Part shown: positions 7,215-14,228 of the stretch, piece after piece
How the letters are laid out: every line of letters starts with the position of its first letter
Position numbering within the stretch: the stretch's first letter is position 1
Source of the DNA: a virus
Length of the DNA: 21,714 bases
Reading direction: 5' to 3' (one strand)
IMG/VR virus record: IMGVR_UViG_3300020596_000281
Coordinates: 1 to 21,714 of that record
Notes under the pieces: generated by a model
The model's input: the letters and a program-made list of their open reading frames with translations, nothing else
The model's database searches: none
What the model was told of the DNA's origin: nothing
Made by a program: the position numbers and the translations under genes

Positions 7215-9683
7215 ATGACCTTTGACGTAAACCGCGCCACGACTGTTAAATCCCAACTTGCGAAATTGCTTGCTTCGGAAAACATTAGTATTAGGCACGT
7301 AATGGGAACGGCAACAGCGAGCTTTGATGTTAAGGCTCGCATTTTGCGTTTGCCCGTTTGGACAGGCATCTCCGAAGATTTGTACGATATGCTGGTAGTC
7401 CATGAGGTCGGCCATGCCCTTTATACCCCGGCAGATTTGTGGATAACAGAATTGGAGAGACTTGCGGAAAAGCATAATCCGAAGCCGGGAAATGACCGGG
7501 CCCTGGCGAAAACTCGGGAATCAATTCATAGTTTTTGTAACATTGTGGAGGACGTGCGCGTTGATATTATGCAACGCAAGCGTTACCCCGGTTCAAAACG
7601 AAATTACGTTATAGGCTATAAGGACTTGTTTGATCGGGACTTTTTCCGGACAAGCAAAATGCCAATTCCTGATATGTCTTTCATCAATCGTCTTAATATT
7701 TACAGCAAGGCCGGCTTTTCGGGTATTGTAATTCCGTTCACGGACGAGGAAAAGATTCTTGTCAAACGCACCCAGGAAACCGTAACTTTTGAGGACGTAA
7801 TTGCACTAGCCGAGGAACTGTGGCTTGCTAAGTTGCACGAGGCCGAGAATTCCGAAGGCGAAGAAAATCAGCCAAGTAAGGGTGAAAAATCAGAAGATGA
7901 TTCCGAAGGCGAAGGCCAGGAATCAGAAGATGATTCCGAAGGCGAAGGCCAGGAATCAGAAGATGATTCCGAAGGCGAAGGCCAGGAATCAGAAGATGAT
8001 TCCGAAGGTGAAGGCGAAGGCGAAGAAAATCAGCCAAGCAAGGGCGAAAAATCAGAAGATGATTCCGAAGGCGAAGGCGCCAGTGACAATTCTGACGATT
8101 CTTTAATTCCGCCCGAGGCTCGGGAAGCTATGACTGCCGAAAAGGCCGATGCCCTAGAGAAATCAGAAAAGAATGAGTCCGTCAATCAGGCAAAGCGGCC
8201 GGATGGCCACTTTGGCGGCGTAGGCAGTCAGAACAAAAATCCGGAAGATTATTTACCCAAGGCTGAAACGGACGAGGCATTCCACCAGAATGTTGATAGT
8301 CTTGCTCAATCTGATGGTTGTTCTTATTATTATTCAACTATTCCGGAAGTGCGCGGCGAACCTTGGACCGATTATAAGGTTTATCTTGAGGAACACCGTA
8401 GGGCCGCTGTCGCGGAAGGCTACTCATATAATTTTGATGATCACCAGAAGTATCTTAATACTTTCAAGATTGAAGAAAATCAAGCAATCTCCTTCATGGT
8501 GAAGGAATTTGAAATGCGGAAATCTGCTTCCGCATATCAAAAATCATTGACCGCCAAAACAGGCGTTATCAATACCAATAAGTTGCATTCATACGTATTT
8601 ACCGATGATATTTTTAAGCGCAATACTGTGGTGCCCACGGGCAAAAATCACGGTTTCGTTATGTTTATTGATTGGTCTGGCTCAATGTCCAGTAATATTC
8701 TAAACACAACCCGCCAGTTACTTTCGCTTTGCTTGTTTTGTAAAAGAATTGCCGTGCCATTTGAGGTATATACCTTCACAAGTAACGGTTATGTTTCCTC
8801 ACAAAATAACGATGAAACTAAAGGTTTCGTAAAAACCTCGGAATCACTTCAACTTGATGCCGCTCACCGTATCCGTAATATTCTTTCATCTAGAATGAAA
8901 GTCCGGGAACTCAATGAGGCCATGCTTTATCTAGTAGCAATGGCCCGCACCGAGACCATGCGCCTGACGTCCGGCGTCCCGCTAGATTTTGCACCATATA
9001 GACCAGATTGTGACCGCATGAGCGGAACGCCACTCAATGAAACCATTATTATTGCTGAAAAAATTGTTAAAAAGTTTCAGCGGCAGGCCAAGATTGAAAT
9101 TACCAATGTAATTTTCTTGACCGATGGCGAAGGCGCTTCACCGGCCCTTGGTGGAAATGAATATGCCGTTAAGTCAAAGGAATATGCCATTCTTATTCAG
9201 GACCCCGTAACACGGGAAGAATATATGTTGCCTCCTGTTTCTACCCCCAAAGGCGGCCGTATATCTCCCCGCTATAGCGGCAACACCGGGTGGGATTGGA
9301 CTAATATGCTTTTAAAGGTTCTTAAGAATCGCACCAAGTGCAATCTCGTCGGTTTTTATTTGCTGGACCGCGGTTCAAATTGGAATTCTATTGTTTTTCA
9401 GGGCAAGTACTATAGTCCATCCGATGAAAGAGCTGCTCGTTCTATCTGGAAAACCACAGGATATACGCCAATCCAGAATAGTGGTTATGACGAATATTAC
9501 CTAATTTCTTCTCGTGCCATGCAACTTGATCAAGTTGACTTTGGTAAGGAAGAGGATGATTCCGGCCAAATAGTTTCAAAGGAAATGACTCACGGCAAGA
9601 TTGCCAGTGCCTTTAAAAAGCACATGGGCAAAAAAACAACTAACCGGGTTCTGTTAAGTAACTTTATTAAAAAGATCACTTGA
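7215..9683 (+). CDS. CobT-like VWA protein with HExxH motif
   Basis: An 822-residue protein. The N-terminal domain carries H63-E-V-G-H67-A-L, a zinc-metalloprotease-type HExxH, followed downstream by NIVEDVRVDIM. Residues 213-289 are an extremely acidic repetitive linker (11-residue unit SEDDSEGEGQE). The C-terminal domain is a von Willebrand A fold with a MIDAS D486-W-S488-G-S490 and a later LTDGEG. The order N-domain, acidic linker, VWA matches the CobT subunit of aerobic cobaltochelatase, and similar genes are labelled cobT in some T4-like phages. The next gene encodes the CobS-like AAA+ partner. No CobN is present here, so real cobalt insertion is unlikely; a MoxR/VWA-type remodelling complex, possibly with proteolysis, is the better inference. 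The C-terminus ends in a lysine-rich tail. Confidence 0.85.
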   Translation: MTFDVNRATTVKSQLAKLLASENISIRHVMGTATASFDVKARILRLPVWTGISEDLYDMLVVHEVGHALYTPADLWITELERLAEKHNPKPGNDRALAKTRESIHSFCNIVEDVRVDIMQRKRYPGSKRNYVIGYKDLFDRDFFRTSKMPIPDMSFINRLNIYSKAGFSGIVIPFTDEEKILVKRTQETVTFEDVIALAEELWLAKLHEAENSEGEENQPSKGEKSEDDSEGEGQESEDDSEGEGQESEDDSEGEGQESEDDSEGEGEGEENQPSKGEKSEDDSEGEGASDNSDDSLIPPEAREAMTAEKADALEKSEKNESVNQAKRPDGHFGGVGSQNKNPEDYLPKAETDEAFHQNVDSLAQSDGCSYYYSTIPEVRGEPWTDYKVYLEEHRRAAVAEGYSYNFDDHQKYLNTFKIEENQAISFMVKEFEMRKSASAYQKSLTAKTGVINTNKLHSYVFTDDIFKRNTVVPTGKNHGFVMFIDWSGSMSSNILNTTRQLLSLCLFCKRIAVPFEVYTFTSNGYVSSQNNDETKGFVKTSESLQLDAAHRIRNILSSRMKVRELNEAMLYLVAMARTETMRLTSGVPLDFAPYRPDCDRMSGTPLNETIIIAEKIVKKFQRQAKIEITNVIFLTDGEGASPALGGNEYAVKSKEYAILIQDPVTREEYMLPPVSTPKGGRISPRYSGNTGWDWTNMLLKVLKNRTKCNLVGFYLLDRGSNWNSIVFQGKYYSPSDERAARSIWKTTGYTPIQNSGYDEYYLISSRAMQLDQVDFGKEEDDSGQIVSKEMTHGKIASAFKKHMGKKTTNRVLLSNFIKKIT
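7860..8081 (+). repeat. In-frame 33-bp tandem repeats in the acidic linker
   Basis: Three perfect 33-bp copies (7890-7922, 7923-7955, 7956-7988) encode SEDDSEGEGQE, followed by partial copies from 7989 and 8052. A larger unit of about 60 bp, encoding EENQPSKGEKSEDDSEGEG, occurs at 7860-7919 and again 162 bases later at 8022-8081 with only two base differences seen. All units keep frame, so copy number can change the linker length without breaking the protein. Confidence 0.95.
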
Positions 9684-9708
9684 CCTTTTCCGTAAGACAT
9701 GCTATAAT
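9680..9708 (+). promoter_or_regulatory. Sigma-70-type promoter for the CobS-like gene
   Basis: TTGACC (9680-9685) and TATAAT (9703-9708) are 17 bases apart, with TG just upstream of the -10. The -35 box overlaps the stop codon of the CobT-like gene, so the AAA+ gene can be expressed independently of it. Confidence 0.88.
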
Positions 9709-9740
9709 TAACTCAACAGTGAAATAGGAAATAATATATT

Positions 9741-11030
9741 ATGAAGATGGATATTGCAGCCCGCCAGAAATTTGTGGATGCCGCGTTTGTTATGTTTGGC
9801 AAGAATAAGGCAACTATTAACCGCGCCGAAATTAAGGCGCTGGTTTCTAAAAAGCGTCTTGATTATCCGAATTGGATTACCAATGACCTTGGCTTTCGAA
9901 AGGGCCGCGGCGAATATTTTCTTAGGACGATTCCTGACGCCGCCAATTCTTATGTGAAGCCTGTTAAAGTGACATGCACCAAGACTGACCGCAAGATTCG
10001 CGTTCCGGCTCGGCCGCCTTTGGTAGTCGCTTCTGTTCCTAATATTAATTCTGCGCCGGCTTTGGTGTCAACTATCGAAATGGCTTCACCCGCCACTTCT
10101 GACTTTTTAGGAAAGCAGGTTGAGGAAGTTATCAATCTTGTTCCTGAACAGGCCGAAGGTTATGTGCCTTTTGGTTATTACAATGACGTTAGGGATATTG
10201 TTAAGGCAGGCATCTTTTATCCTGTTTATGTGACCGGTCTTTCCGGCAACGGCAAAACAATGATGATCGAACAAATCCATGCCGACCTTGTTCGGGAAAT
10301 GATTCGCGTCAACATTACAATTGAAACGGATGAGGACGATTTGATTGGTGGTTTTCGGCTTGTGAACGGCGCCACTGTCTGGCAGAATGGACCAGTTGTC
10401 ATTGCCATGCTCCGTGGTTGCACTTTGCTTTTGGACGAGGTTGACTTGGGTTCAAATAAGCTTATGTGTCTCCAGCCAGTCCTTGAGGGCAAGGGCATTT
10501 TTCTTAAAAAGATTAATAAGATGATTCATCCAGTTAAGGGCTTCAACATTTTCGCAACGGCGAATACCAAGGGTAAGGGTTCGGATGATGGCCGCTTTAT
10601 CGGCACCAACGTTTTGAATGAAGCTTTCCTTGAGCGGTTCTCAATTACTCTTGAACAGGAATATCCGAATTCAAAGGTGGAAACCAAGATTCTCCAGAAC
10701 GTTATGCACAGTGTTGGTGTTGAGGATTCTGAATTTGTTAAGATGCTCGTTATGTGGGCGGAATTCATCCGCGACACATATAAGAACGGCGGCATCGGCG
10801 AGATTATTTCTACGCGCCGCTTGGTCCACATTTGCCAAGCTTATGCAATCTTCAAGGGTGATCGGAAGAAATCAATTGGCCTTTGCTTGAACCGCTTTGA
10901 TGATGATACGAAGGCTTCCATGATGCAACTTTATGAAAAGGTGGATGAAACAATCAATCCAATCAAGGCATCGGCCTCCGCGGAAAATGAGGAATTCTCC
11001 ACCATGGACCCAGATGATGCTCCGTTCTAA
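9741..11030 (+). CDS. CobS-like MoxR-family AAA+ ATPase
   Basis: A 429-residue protein. The AAA+ core starts around residue 125: Walker A G166-LSGNGK-T173, DEDDLIGGFRL (pore-loop region typical of MoxR/CobS proteins), Walker B L229-LLDEVD235, sensor 1 in FNIFATANT, and an arginine-finger region around NEAFLERFS. Residues 1-110 are basic and have no recognised fold; they begin with a helical segment and include an Ala/Pro/Val-rich stretch. The C-terminus is acidic. In cyanophages the equivalent gene is called cobS. It follows the CobT-like VWA gene by 57 bases, the classic ATPase/VWA pairing, and has its own promoter. Start ATG 9741 (or 9747) follows AGGAA at 9726-9730. Work on a porphyrin is not implied; substrate unknown. 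Confidence 0.9.
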   Translation: MKMDIAARQKFVDAAFVMFGKNKATINRAEIKALVSKKRLDYPNWITNDLGFRKGRGEYFLRTIPDAANSYVKPVKVTCTKTDRKIRVPARPPLVVASVPNINSAPALVSTIEMASPATSDFLGKQVEEVINLVPEQAEGYVPFGYYNDVRDIVKAGIFYPVYVTGLSGNGKTMMIEQIHADLVREMIRVNITIETDEDDLIGGFRLVNGATVWQNGPVVIAMLRGCTLLLDEVDLGSNKLMCLQPVLEGKGIFLKKINKMIHPVKGFNIFATANTKGKGSDDGRFIGTNVLNEAFLERFSITLEQEYPNSKVETKILQNVMHSVGVEDSEFVKMLVMWAEFIRDTYKNGGIGEIISTRRLVHICQAYAIFKGDRKKSIGLCLNRFDDDTKASMMQLYEKVDETINPIKASASAENEEFSTMDPDDAPF

Positions 11031-11054
11031 GGAATTGAGAGTCCAAAATATGGC

Positions 11055-11083
11055 TTGACATAACACTTTCCATGCGCTATAAT
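11055..11083 (+). promoter_or_regulatory. Perfect-consensus sigma-70 promoter
   Basis: TTGACA (11055-11060), 17-base spacer, TATAAT (11078-11083): both boxes match the consensus exactly. The predicted transcription start near 11090 falls inside an inverted repeat. Confidence 0.92.
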
Positions 11084-11115
11084 AACCGATAATGGCCGAC
11101 AAACATTATCGGTTA
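11083..11115 (+). promoter_or_regulatory. 12-bp dyad at the transcription start, likely operator or 5' hairpin
   Basis: TAACCGATAATG (11083-11094) and CATTATCGGTTA (11104-11115) are perfect complements with a 9-base spacer. The element begins at the last base of the -10 box and covers the expected start site, the place for an operator of a small repressor. It precedes a winged-helix gene, which suggests autoregulation. If transcribed whole it would also form a stable 5' hairpin that does not cover the ribosome site (GGAGAA before ATG 11135). Confidence 0.75.
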
Positions 11116-11134
11116 AATTTATGGAGAATATATA

Positions 11135-11347
11135 ATGACTAATTCACTACGCGCCGGCCTGGAAGCCTTTGTTGAAGTTCTAACGGAAAACAACACAAGT
11201 CCCGGTATTACTGCTTCCCAGCTTGCCAAGAAAACGCGGATGACCCGCAAGTCTGCTATGAATCGTGTGAGCGAATTGCGGACTGCTGGTTTGCGCATTT
11301 TCAGCAACAAAAAGCACAACACAACTTATTATCGCATTGCTGCCTAA
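11135..11347 (+). CDS. Small winged-helix DNA-binding protein
   Basis: A 70-residue protein with a helix-turn-helix pattern: GITASQLAKKTRMTRKSAMNR (residues about 24-44), then VSELRTAGLRIFSNKKHNTTYYRI, which reads as the wing. This is the layout of small MarR/IclR-like or phage early regulators. It is a monocistronic unit: a perfect promoter with a dyad upstream and a strong terminator directly downstream. The ribosome site GGAGAA sits about 10 bases before ATG 11135. The likely role is a transcription regulator, perhaps of itself; targets cannot be read from the sequence. No ligand-binding domain is present because the protein is too short. Confidence 0.8.
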   Translation: MTNSLRAGLEAFVEVLTENNTSPGITASQLAKKTRMTRKSAMNRVSELRTAGLRIFSNKKHNTTYYRIAA

Positions 11348-11358
11348 TACGTAATTAG

Positions 11359-11398
11359 CGGGCGCCTATATATCAGTATAGGTGTCCGTTTTTATTTT
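11359..11398 (+). terminator. Rho-independent terminator
   Basis: CGGGCGCCTATA (11359-11370) pairs with TATAGGTGTCCG (11377-11388) over 12 bp with two G-U wobbles and a 6-base loop, followed by TTTTTATTTT. It ends the winged-helix transcript. The next gene's ribosome site (TTAGGAGTG) follows immediately. Confidence 0.93.
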
Positions 11399-11413
11399 AG
11401 GAGTGACTATTTT

Positions 11414-12208
11414 ATGGAACTAACAATTAAGTCCGATGAATTACGTAAAAAGAAGCTTTTCGTGGCCACCCCTATGTATGGTGGTAAAAACGACGGATTG
11501 TATATGAAGTCTGCATTAGATTTGCAGGCCTTTCTTATAGCACATGGAATTGAATGTCGTTTCTCATTCCTCTTTAACGAAAGTTTGATTACACGCGCCA
11601 GAAATTATCTGGTAGACGAATTCCTCCGATCAGATTTCACTCATCTACTGTTTATCGATAGTGACGTTGAGTTTGATCCTAACGATATTCTGGCCCTGCT
11701 TATCCTTGATAAGGAAGTTAGTGGCGCACCTTACCCCAAAAAATCAATTAACTGGCACGCCATTCGGAATGCAATTGTCAAGAATCCAAAGATTGAAGTT
11801 GGTGAACTTGAAAAATTAGTTGGTGACTATGTATTCAATCCAATTCCGGGAACAAAGGAATTCAAAGTTTCTGAACCTCTTGAAGTTATGGAATTGGGCA
11901 CAGGTTATATGATGGTAAAACGTGAAGTGTTTGACCATTTCAAGACTGAATATCCTCACTTGAGATATAAGCCAGATCATGCTGGTCAGGCCAACTTTGA
12001 TGGCTCGCGCTATATCCATGCTTACTTTGATACGGTCATTGACCCACAAAGTCATCGTTATTTGTCAGAAGATTATATGTTTTGTCAGTATTACCGTGCC
12101 ATTGGTGGCCACGTTTGGTTAATGCCATGGATGAAAACCAAGCACCAAGGAAACTACGCTTTCAGCGGCGACATGCTAGCAATAGCAAATGCCACGGGAA
12201 ATTTGTAA
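11414..12208 (+). CDS. Glycosyltransferase-like protein (GT-A fold)
   Basis: A 264-residue protein with a GT-A arrangement: an N-terminal strand (KKLFVATPMYGG), a segment FLFNESLITRARNYLVDEFL, then LLFID82-S-D84-VEFDP, a DxD motif for the metal and nucleotide-sugar. The middle contains GAPYPKKSINW and the acceptor-side region MELGTGYMMVKREVF, and SEDYMFCQYYRAIGG is a typical conserved acidic motif of such enzymes. Phage homologues are usually annotated as glycosyltransferases or left hypothetical. It follows a terminator and is preceded by TTTTAGGAGTG; no strong promoter is seen directly before it, so it may depend on read-through. No signal peptide or membrane segment. Donor and acceptor are unknown. 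Confidence 0.78.
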   Translation: MELTIKSDELRKKKLFVATPMYGGKNDGLYMKSALDLQAFLIAHGIECRFSFLFNESLITRARNYLVDEFLRSDFTHLLFIDSDVEFDPNDILALLILDKEVSGAPYPKKSINWHAIRNAIVKNPKIEVGELEKLVGDYVFNPIPGTKEFKVSEPLEVMELGTGYMMVKREVFDHFKTEYPHLRYKPDHAGQANFDGSRYIHAYFDTVIDPQSHRYLSEDYMFCQYYRAIGGHVWLMPWMKTKHQGNYAFSGDMLAIANATGNL

Positions 12209-12223
12209 TGGGAGACGAAACAA

Positions 12224-12859
12224 TTGATTATAGGTATTTGTGGGTTCGCCGGTTCTGGTAAAGGAACAGTAGGCGATTATTTAGAGAAAACTTTCCAATT
12301 TGAACAAGTATCATTCGCGGGCGTGTTGAAAGACATTACCGCGATTATGTTTAACTGGGACAGACAACTTGTGGAAGGCGCCACGCCAGAAAGCCGCGAA
12401 TGGCGCGAAAAAGAAGATAAGTTTTGGACCGAGAGATTTGATTACAAAGTAACTCCACGAATCATCTTACAGAAGATGGGCACCGAAGTTATCAGAAACA
12501 ATCTCCATAATTCATTCTGGTTGTTTGCGCTAGAACGAAAACTAGATCCTGCAAAGGATTATGTGATTACAGATGTTAGGTTTGTGAATGAGGTTGCTTT
12601 CCTAAAAAGATTAGATGGCTTACTTGTCCGGGTAAAACGTGGACCGGAACCAGAATATTTACTAGATGCCATTGCAGACCTCAGAGGAATCCGAATGTCT
12701 GAACCAGGAACTCTCATGGCCACAAATTGGCCAGGTGTTCATGCTTCGGAATGGCAATGGCTTGATTCCAGTATGGATTGTGTGCTTGATAATTCAGGAA
12801 CTATTACCGATCTATTATATAAGGTAGACGGAATGATGAAAGCTATTGACAAACGATGA
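12224..12859 (+). CDS. Deoxynucleoside monophosphate kinase-like protein
   Basis: A 211-residue P-loop kinase similar to T4 gp1, which phosphorylates dNMPs (including modified dCMP in T4) to dNDPs. The N-terminus MIIGICG7-FAGSGKGT15 is the Walker A; FERVSFAGVLKD-like sequence (EQVSFAGVLKDI) follows, then ILQKMGTEVIRNN and YVITDVRFVNEV, the TDVR motif being typical of this kinase group. The start is TTG at 12224 behind GGGAG (12210-12214); ATG 12208 is in another frame and runs to an early stop. Length compares with 241 in T4. The perfect promoter of the clamp gene overlaps its 3' end. It and the dUTPase are the nucleotide-metabolism genes here. A hypermodified-nucleotide substrate is possible but unsupported. 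Confidence 0.88.
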   Translation: MIIGICGFAGSGKGTVGDYLEKTFQFEQVSFAGVLKDITAIMFNWDRQLVEGATPESREWREKEDKFWTERFDYKVTPRIILQKMGTEVIRNNLHNSFWLFALERKLDPAKDYVITDVRFVNEVAFLKRLDGLLVRVKRGPEPEYLLDAIADLRGIRMSEPGTLMATNWPGVHASEWQWLDSSMDCVLDNSGTITDLLYKVDGMMKAIDKR

Positions 12860-12874
12860 TAATTATTGTATAAT
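12846..12874 (+). promoter_or_regulatory. Perfect-consensus promoter for gene 45
   Basis: TTGACA (12846-12851), 17 bases, TATAAT (12869-12874). The -35 box lies inside the 3' end of the dNMP kinase gene. It heads the clamp operon. Confidence 0.92.
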
Positions 12875-12906
12875 GAACCTATGAATTGAATTGGAGTGAA
12901 TTTATA

Positions 12907-13584
12907 ATGCAAGTAACGGATAAAACAATCGAAATCCTTAAGAACTTTTCCGCCATTAATAATGGCATGGTTCTGCGCAAGGGCAAACAGCAGACAACCG
13001 CATCCCCGGATGATAACATTTTTGCCGTGGCGCAGTTGGATGAATTTCCGGCTGAGTTTGGACTTTATGATCTACCAAACTTCCTGGCTAACCTATCAAT
13101 ACTCGAATCTCCTGTATTGGAATTCAATGGTAATACGGTTAAAATGACAGATAAGGATGGGTTTAATATGACCTATCGTGGCTGCGCGCCAGAAATTATT
13201 CATATACCGGCGGATGGCTTCATCAACCTCAAGATTGAAAAGCCAGATGGTGAATTGAATTTGTCCTCCGAACAATTGCAGAAGCTTATCAAGGTCGCCG
13301 CAGTCAACACGTTTGTCCACTTAACCATATTCGGCAAAGATGGCAAGCTGGCCATTAAAGTCAATGATCGTACCGCCGACACCTCAAATATCGGTGTTAT
13401 GGTACTAGGCGAACACGCCGGCGCAGACTTTGAGTCAGTGTTTAAGGTCGAGCAACTAAAGATAATCCCGCAAAATTATAACGTGAAAATCATGAAAGAT
13501 GCATATGCCATCTTTGAAACCAGTGATTGCTTGTTGAGATATGTTGTCGCTCTTGAATCTCCAACCAAGAAGAAGGTTAAGTAA
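12907..13584 (+). CDS. 45: DNA polymerase sliding clamp gp45
   Basis: A 225-residue trimeric sliding clamp (T4 gp45 has 228). It tethers the polymerase and also activates late transcription with gp55. The start ILKNFSAINNGMVLRKGK matches T4 LLKNFATINSGIMLKSG, FGLYDLPNFLANLSIL matches VAIYDLNGFLGILSL, LSSEQLQKLIKVAAVN matches the second-domain start, and the C-terminal LLRYVVALES matches ANYVVALEA. I chose ATG 12907 behind GGAG (12893-12896) rather than the in-frame upstream start at 12886, which would add MNWSEFI from the ribosome-site region. It heads an operon with the DsbA-like gene, one base after its stop. Confidence 0.95.
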   Translation: MQVTDKTIEILKNFSAINNGMVLRKGKQQTTASPDDNIFAVAQLDEFPAEFGLYDLPNFLANLSILESPVLEFNGNTVKMTDKDGFNMTYRGCAPEIIHIPADGFINLKIEKPDGELNLSSEQLQKLIKVAAVNTFVHLTIFGKDGKLAIKVNDRTADTSNIGVMVLGEHAGADFESVFKVEQLKIIPQNYNVKIMKDAYAIFETSDCLLRYVVALESPTKKKVK

Positions 13585-13585
13585 T

Positions 13586-13882
13586 ATGGTCAAAACCAAC
13601 AGCAATTCCCAGGTAGATATTAATTCACTCACAAAGGAAGACCGCGAAAAACTTAAGAATGCGGTTAAGAAAATTGATGATTCGCTGACACGCACCGTTG
13701 CCGAACGCGAATTTATCAAAGCCACGATTGATGATTTGGCCGATAAGGTGCCTCTTGATAAGAAGGTAATTCGCCGTTTGGCCAAGACGTTCCATAAAGC
13801 TTCCTTCCAGATGGATCAGGAAGAAAACGAAACGTTTGAAGAATTGTATAGCACACTATACACCACCGAGGTGGCGGAATGA
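13586..13882 (+). CDS. DsbA-like double-stranded DNA-binding protein
   Basis: A 98-residue, charged, mostly helical protein. The C-terminal half (DLADKVPLDKKVIRRLAKTFHKASFQMDQEENETFEELYSTL) has the pattern of T4 DsbA (VDGKMFNRLLALYHKDNRDVFEAETEEVVELYDTVF): basic helix, KKVIRRL, a His-Lys, an acidic run and a final E-x-Y-x-T hydrophobic tail. T4 DsbA binds double-stranded DNA and influences late transcription. In T4 it sits next to gene 33, not after gene 45, so position does not confirm the call. ATG 13586 follows the gene 45 stop by one base; an in-frame ATG further upstream at 13541 would overlap gene 45. Its stop overlaps the start of the next gene (ATGA). Confidence 0.65.
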   Translation: MVKTNSNSQVDINSLTKEDREKLKNAVKKIDDSLTRTVAEREFIKATIDDLADKVPLDKKVIRRLAKTFHKASFQMDQEENETFEELYSTLYTTEVAE

Positions 13883-14160
13883 ATGCCAAAACGGCCGAGG
13901 CCAGTTCTCCGGAAACAAATGACAAGGTAAAGATCACGGTTTATATGACTACCCGCGAAATATATTCTTTTTTTGTTGACAATCATGAGCTAGCCCTTAT
14001 CGAGGCGGTATATATCACAACAAATGGGTACCGTCATATAAATGGTTTAGAAACGATATTTTATCCACTCGCGCTTATTGCCAGAGTAAAAGTAAACGGC
14101 GTACCAGCACAGACCGTTGGCATACGCCAACGGTCTGTGACCGTTGGCGCATCAAACTAA
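13879..14160 (+). CDS. Hypothetical protein, 93 residues
   Basis: Starts with ATG 13879, overlapping the stop of the DsbA-like gene (ATGA), so it is translationally coupled. The first 16 residues are polar; the core (KITVYMTTREIYSFFVDNHELALIEAVYITTNGYRH and FYPLALIARVKVNG) reads as a small alternating helix/strand domain. No family recognised. The last 18 codons (AQTVGIRQRSVTVGASN) coincide with a strong three-armed inverted repeat in the DNA, so this C-terminus is probably shaped by the nucleic-acid element rather than by protein function. It lies directly upstream of gene 44. Confidence 0.78.
   Translation: MNAKTAEASSPETNDKVKITVYMTTREIYSFFVDNHELALIEAVYITTNGYRHINGLETIFYPLALIARVKVNGVPAQTVGIRQRSVTVGASN
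14108..14148 (+). repeat. Three-armed alternating inverted repeat
   Basis: CACAGACCGTTGGC (14108-14121) pairs with GCCAACGGTCTGTG (14126-14139): 14 perfect bp with a 4-base loop. The core GACCGTTGGC then recurs at 14139-14148 and can pair instead with GCCAACGGTC (14126-14135): 10 perfect bp with a 3-base loop. The central arm can therefore join only one partner at a time. There is no T-run after it, so it is not a simple terminator. Confidence 0.9.
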
Positions 14161-14175
14161 TAAATGAATTGCCTT

Positions 14176-14205
14176 TTGACGTTTTATCCTTTACCTTAGG
14201 ATAAA
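14176..14205 (+). promoter_or_regulatory. Possible weak promoter with embedded dyad before gene 44
   Basis: TTGACG (14176-14181) is followed 18 bases later by GATAAA (14200-14205), a modest -10. TTTATCCT (14183-14190) and AGGATAAA (14198-14205) form a perfect 8-bp inverted repeat with a 7-base centre that spans the spacer and the -10. It may be a repressor site or an mRNA hairpin. The gene 44 ribosome site (ATGGAGACG) follows. Confidence 0.45.
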
Positions 14206-14228
14206 CAATTACATAATGGAGACGCATA

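Noticed and set aside
7860-8081. CRISPR-like array
   Set aside because: The repeats are directly tandem with no unique spacers and stay in one coding frame.
7828-8106. Long frames on both strands over the acidic repeat
   Set aside because: They are mirror products of the tandem repeat inside the CobT-like gene (for instance repeated NQKMIPKAKAR) and lack ribosome sites.
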